Source of the DNA: Paraspadella gotoi
Lineage: Eukaryota; Chaetognatha
Reading direction: 5' to 3'
Length of the DNA: 64,000 nt
NCBI GenBank assembly: GCA_051294375.1
Contig: CM119270.1
Coordinates: forward strand, 7,616,197-7,680,196
Numbering within the stretch: position 1 is the first letter of the stretch; the number at the start of each line of letters is the position of its first letter. Below the pieces are notes generated by a model, which was given only the letters and a program-made list of their open reading frames with translations, was not told the DNA's origin and did not search any database. Positions 60,839 to 64,000 of the stretch are shown piece after piece. Position numbers and translations under genes: made by a program.

Positions 60839-61190
60839 GGGGAGGAGGAAAGGGGAAAGTGGGAAGAGGGTGCGGAGGAGGGGGCAGAGGATGAAGAGTG
60901 AGTGCGTGGGAGGAAGAGAAAGAGGAAAAACGGATCTGTGGATGAAACGAGGATAATGAGAAGGAAAAGGAAAAGGAAAAAAGTAAAAACTGGACGGATG
61001 TATGGATGGATTGGAAGGTTAGACGGACTGACAGGACCGAAGGGCTGATGAATTAAAAAGTAAGAGGATTAAGTGAATTAATATATTAACCAATGATTGA
61101 GGGAATGATGGTTGGATAGATAGATTGACGGATAGATGGATGGATAGATGGAGAGAAAGATGAATGAGATAATGTATGGTCATTTAATGT
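60839..61190. repeat. Purine-rich flank and GATG/GATA tract
   Basis: GA/GGA-rich to 61000, then GGATGGATGG, GATAGATTGACG and GGATGGATAGATGG units at about 61095-61160. Confidence 0.75.
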
Positions 61191-61678
61191 CCAGGTGAGA
61201 AACGGAAAAAACTTCTCTGGATAGGTTTTTCTATGATCAGTTCATTTGCCTTTTCAAGCTAAAAAAGTAATATATAATTTTTTTATTACACCCTATATAT
61301 TTTAAAATTAAACAAAGACTAAGTCATACTAATCAATGTCTCTTTTTACTTTATAATAAGTTCTGCATATTAAAGTCTTTTATCATCGAGTTAAAACGAA
61401 CGACGAAGAGCGGCCATTCACGGAGGTGTTAGGTCTGACATGGGCTTCCAAGGGAGCAAGCCACGANNNNNNNNNNGAAATTGAAAAGTTGCCAGTCTCA
61501 TCTCTCTTTCCCTTTTTTTCTCTTCGAGATTTGTTTTTACTGTTTTTTGTTTTGTTTTTTTTCTTTGTTTTTCTGTTTTTTTTTTCTTTTTTCTCTCTTT
61601 CATCCCTGTTTCTCTCTCGGCATTTTCGCTTTGTTTTTTTCCTGTTTTCATGTGAAGCAGGGAAACATTATAACGGGG
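61191..61678. other. AT-rich spacer with a 10-N gap
   Basis: 10-N gap at 61467-61476. T-rich 61520-61610. Frames crossing it are Phe/Ser-rich shadows. Confidence 0.55.
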
Positions 61679-61686
61679 TCTCTCTT

Positions 61687-61737
<51 letters not shown>
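61679..61737. repeat. (CT)n microsatellite
   Basis: CT with two TTT slips. Confidence 0.95.
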
Positions 61738-61738
<1 letters not shown>

Positions 61739-61890
61739 CCTGGCGCCACAAACGATCCTTCCCCGTCCTGTTGATTGTCGTCGACGCCGTTAAAGCGACG
61801 CCCCGCGGCGAGAGATTGACCGCCGTGGAATTTCTTTTCGTCTCGCCCGCGACTGACGGCTGCGTCGGAAAAGTTTGCTTTTAATCGTTT
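61738..61890. other. Short GC-rich, CpG-dense patch
   Basis: GACGCCGTTAAAGCGACGCC and GCGGCGAGAG words. Part of a plus frame that begins in low-complexity sequence. No domain. Confidence 0.35.
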
Positions 61891-62700
61891 CACGTAATAT
61901 AAATTTTGAGGTAAAATTTGATAACATCTATATATCTATATTATGTATTAATTTTTCTTTTATATTTAATTATTCTTTTCTTTTAATTACTCATTATTTC
62001 CCAGGTTATCATTTATAATAGTTTATTAGAAAAAAAATATTTAAAAAAAAAAAAAAAAAAAAAACAACGAATTAATGCCAAAATTTTTTTTGAGAGATAA
62101 TTTGACAATTTTATTTATTTTCTTGAAAAGAAATAATCACGTTTGTTTTTCCAGAAGATTTTTAAATATTTGATCTATAAGTTATCATTAATAGAGTTGT
62201 TTCAAACTAAAACTATGATAACCATCTATCTGTAATTGCCTTTGACTTATTATACACTGCTTATGCCAATTTTCCATTTTGCAAGAAAGCTGTTTTTTCT
62301 GATTACCCTACATCCCATATATCACATAAGACAATATAATCGCAGTAATCTGCAAAACTAATCCCTTCTTAAGTAATACTCTGTATAGATCGGTAATACT
62401 TATCTCACAGTGAATAATGAGCAGGGGATATTTCTCGAATCGATATGATAATTGTTTTATTAGCATTCTTCGATTTAAAAAAAAACACACAATTCCTTTT
62501 GTCAGAGAACCGAATCATAACAGTTAAACAACTGAGATCGCCGAAGTTTGACAAGAAGCAAAATGCCATTGCTCAAAAAACAGATTCTCACAAAAAAAGC
62601 CTGAATTAGGTTAAAATTAAAAAAGATTGACTTTTCTTTTGAATATTTTAAAAACAAGAGGGAGAGATATTACACTAGTTCTTTCCAGAAAAAAAACTAA
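61891..62700. other. AT-rich sequence with an A22 run
   Basis: Poly-A near 62043-62064. A 60-codon minus frame at 62308-62490 has no domain. Nothing else is seen. Confidence 0.5.
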
Positions 62701-64000
62701 TTAATCAAGGGAAAAGATGAAGGACACGCCGCACAATACAAGCCTAACATGAAGCGAACAAACCAGTCAATCGACTATCCACGCTCCCGCCAATGGTTTT
62801 CCAGATGTTGTAGGACTCAAATCGGACACTACATTGTGTGTGGATATGTATGTTCCATCACCATAAAAATCATTGAACGTCTCACGATGCAATGAACAAG
62901 AAAACTGCCAAAAAATACACACGATAAACCAAATCATTATCAGTGATGATGCTCTCTGAAATTAACCAGCACGAGGTGTCCGACCGCACGTCTTCAAAAT
63001 CTGTGAGGCAAGTCAGCAACGAGGACAGAAACGGTGTTGATTCATACCCACCTCCCAGACCGGTGACGTCAATTTCCCCTTCATTCCTGGCGGATCATTC
63101 TCTTGTATGCTACAATGAATCGATTACTTACTTATATCTATAGGCTTAGGTAATCGAGGCGAACAAAAAACTTGAAGGCGCTCCCTACTCATTCCGGTAA
63201 GCCAGCACATGACGTAATTATGAGCTTGCGAACAGAGGAAAATTTAAGATAACGATACAAACTGTTCAAGTTTATAAGAGCGACACACTTTCGGGACTGT
63301 CAGAGATGATATCCCGAATCGAAGACAAGGTGGCGACGTTGTGACTGCGGAAAACATGTCTGACCCTGAGTGACAGATTTATCTGAAATTGGAAAGGAAA
63401 CTGCGCCCCGATTCTCCCATATTGCAAGGATGTTTAACGTCTTGATGAGTGGTTGATGTATTGATGATTTTATCGCCTATATGATACATCGTATTAATTG
63501 CGAACTTGCACCTATATACTCAAATGTATCAAGTAGTTAACAGTAGGCTAGAGGAAAAGTAGACGCGAGAGAAGTCGTTAACTATTTGGCCACAACAGAT
63601 AATAACACAATTACAAGACCGATGATATCCATCGCAAATGATAATAATCAGGACCAAAAACAGAATCAATTCGTGACCTCGGATAAATATCCGCCTAACG
63701 TCGTGGATTCCGAGCGAACATGCATCCAAGAAAGCTTCTTTAATTAGTTGACAACAAGATAATTTAATACACATACATCTGTAAATAAGAGTCTCAACGT
63801 CCCTGGACTGTGCGCCCTGACAGTATCTCTTTTATATAAGCTCTCTTTTTTCTTAATATCTTTCGTGTATTTAGATTCGTGTTCTTTCTTTCTGCTTCTT
63901 CTTTTCTTTCAAACGGCATAAGCTAGCAATATGTACGTTATTATTACTTTAAACGTATATACATATGTAGTTTGTGATTATTGATATGAATTCGGATTAT
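62701..64000. other. Low-repeat unique sequence at the window end
   Basis: Almost free of microsatellites and with balanced composition, unlike the rest of the window. A 66-codon plus frame at 62943-63143 has low-repeat, protein-like composition and includes the run PPPRPVTSISPSFLADHSL; an 81-codon minus frame at 63529-63774 is Cys/Ile-rich. Neither is recognised. It could be genic flank or intron. Confidence 0.3.

Overview
This window reads as gene-poor intergenic DNA from an animal nuclear genome. It has AT-rich unique sequence, no bacterial-style gene packing and no ORF I can assign to a protein family. Di-, tri- and tetranucleotide microsatellites are unusually dense (GA/CT, CGA/TCG, TTTC/GAAA, TTTA, GAAT). 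That density, together with several tRNA-like SINE heads, would fit a decapod crustacean such as a penaeid shrimp, but this is inference from composition only. Almost every long open frame is a shadow of a simple repeat (Leu-Ser, Arg-Glu, Arg, Val or Phe-rich), so no confident protein-coding gene is reported.

Layout. 1-5.2 kb: AT-rich sequence with CT and CGA tracts. 5.2-11.8 kb: one ~3.6-kb locus present twice in tandem, one copy rich in insertions and the other broken by gaps; it carries a dispersed repeat (third copy at 21.2 kb) and a tRNA-like head. 11.8-25.7 kb: microsatellites, many interrupted by N gaps, plus a minus-strand tRNA-like head at 23.7 kb. 26.0-27.6 kb: four tandem units, three carrying a minus-strand tRNA-like head. 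27.7-27.9 kb: a degenerate CCCTAA-like block. 27.9-34.1 kb: a large composite of 16-bp tandem repeats whose orientation flips four times around an AT-rich core. 34.1-37.3 kb: microsatellites, gaps and a tRNA-like head at 36.4 kb. 37.3-44.2 kb: a GC-richer, lower-repeat stretch with weak coding-like frames. 44.2-61.9 kb: microsatellites and two further tandem locus duplications (45.6-46.6 kb and 48.4-53.1 kb). 62-64 kb: low-repeat, AT-rich unique sequence.

The most interesting object is the 27.9-34.1 kb composite. A 16-bp repeat (near-consensus TTTGCACAGGAATACA) forms inverted arrays, has a ~225-240 bp higher-order period, and exists as a long version (about 3.9 kb) followed in direct orientation by a version lacking ~1.7 kb of the interior. 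This resembles the architecture of foldback-type transposons, whose inverted termini are built from short tandem repeats. It could instead be a satellite locus whose two alleles were joined by the assembler.

Assembly quality matters throughout. Seven gaps are exactly 25 N and one is 10 N, and the duplicated loci lie beside or across such gaps with one insertion-rich copy. This fits gap filling with uncorrected long reads, so the tandem duplications at 5-12, 45-47 and 48-53 kb should be treated as probable artefacts until checked.
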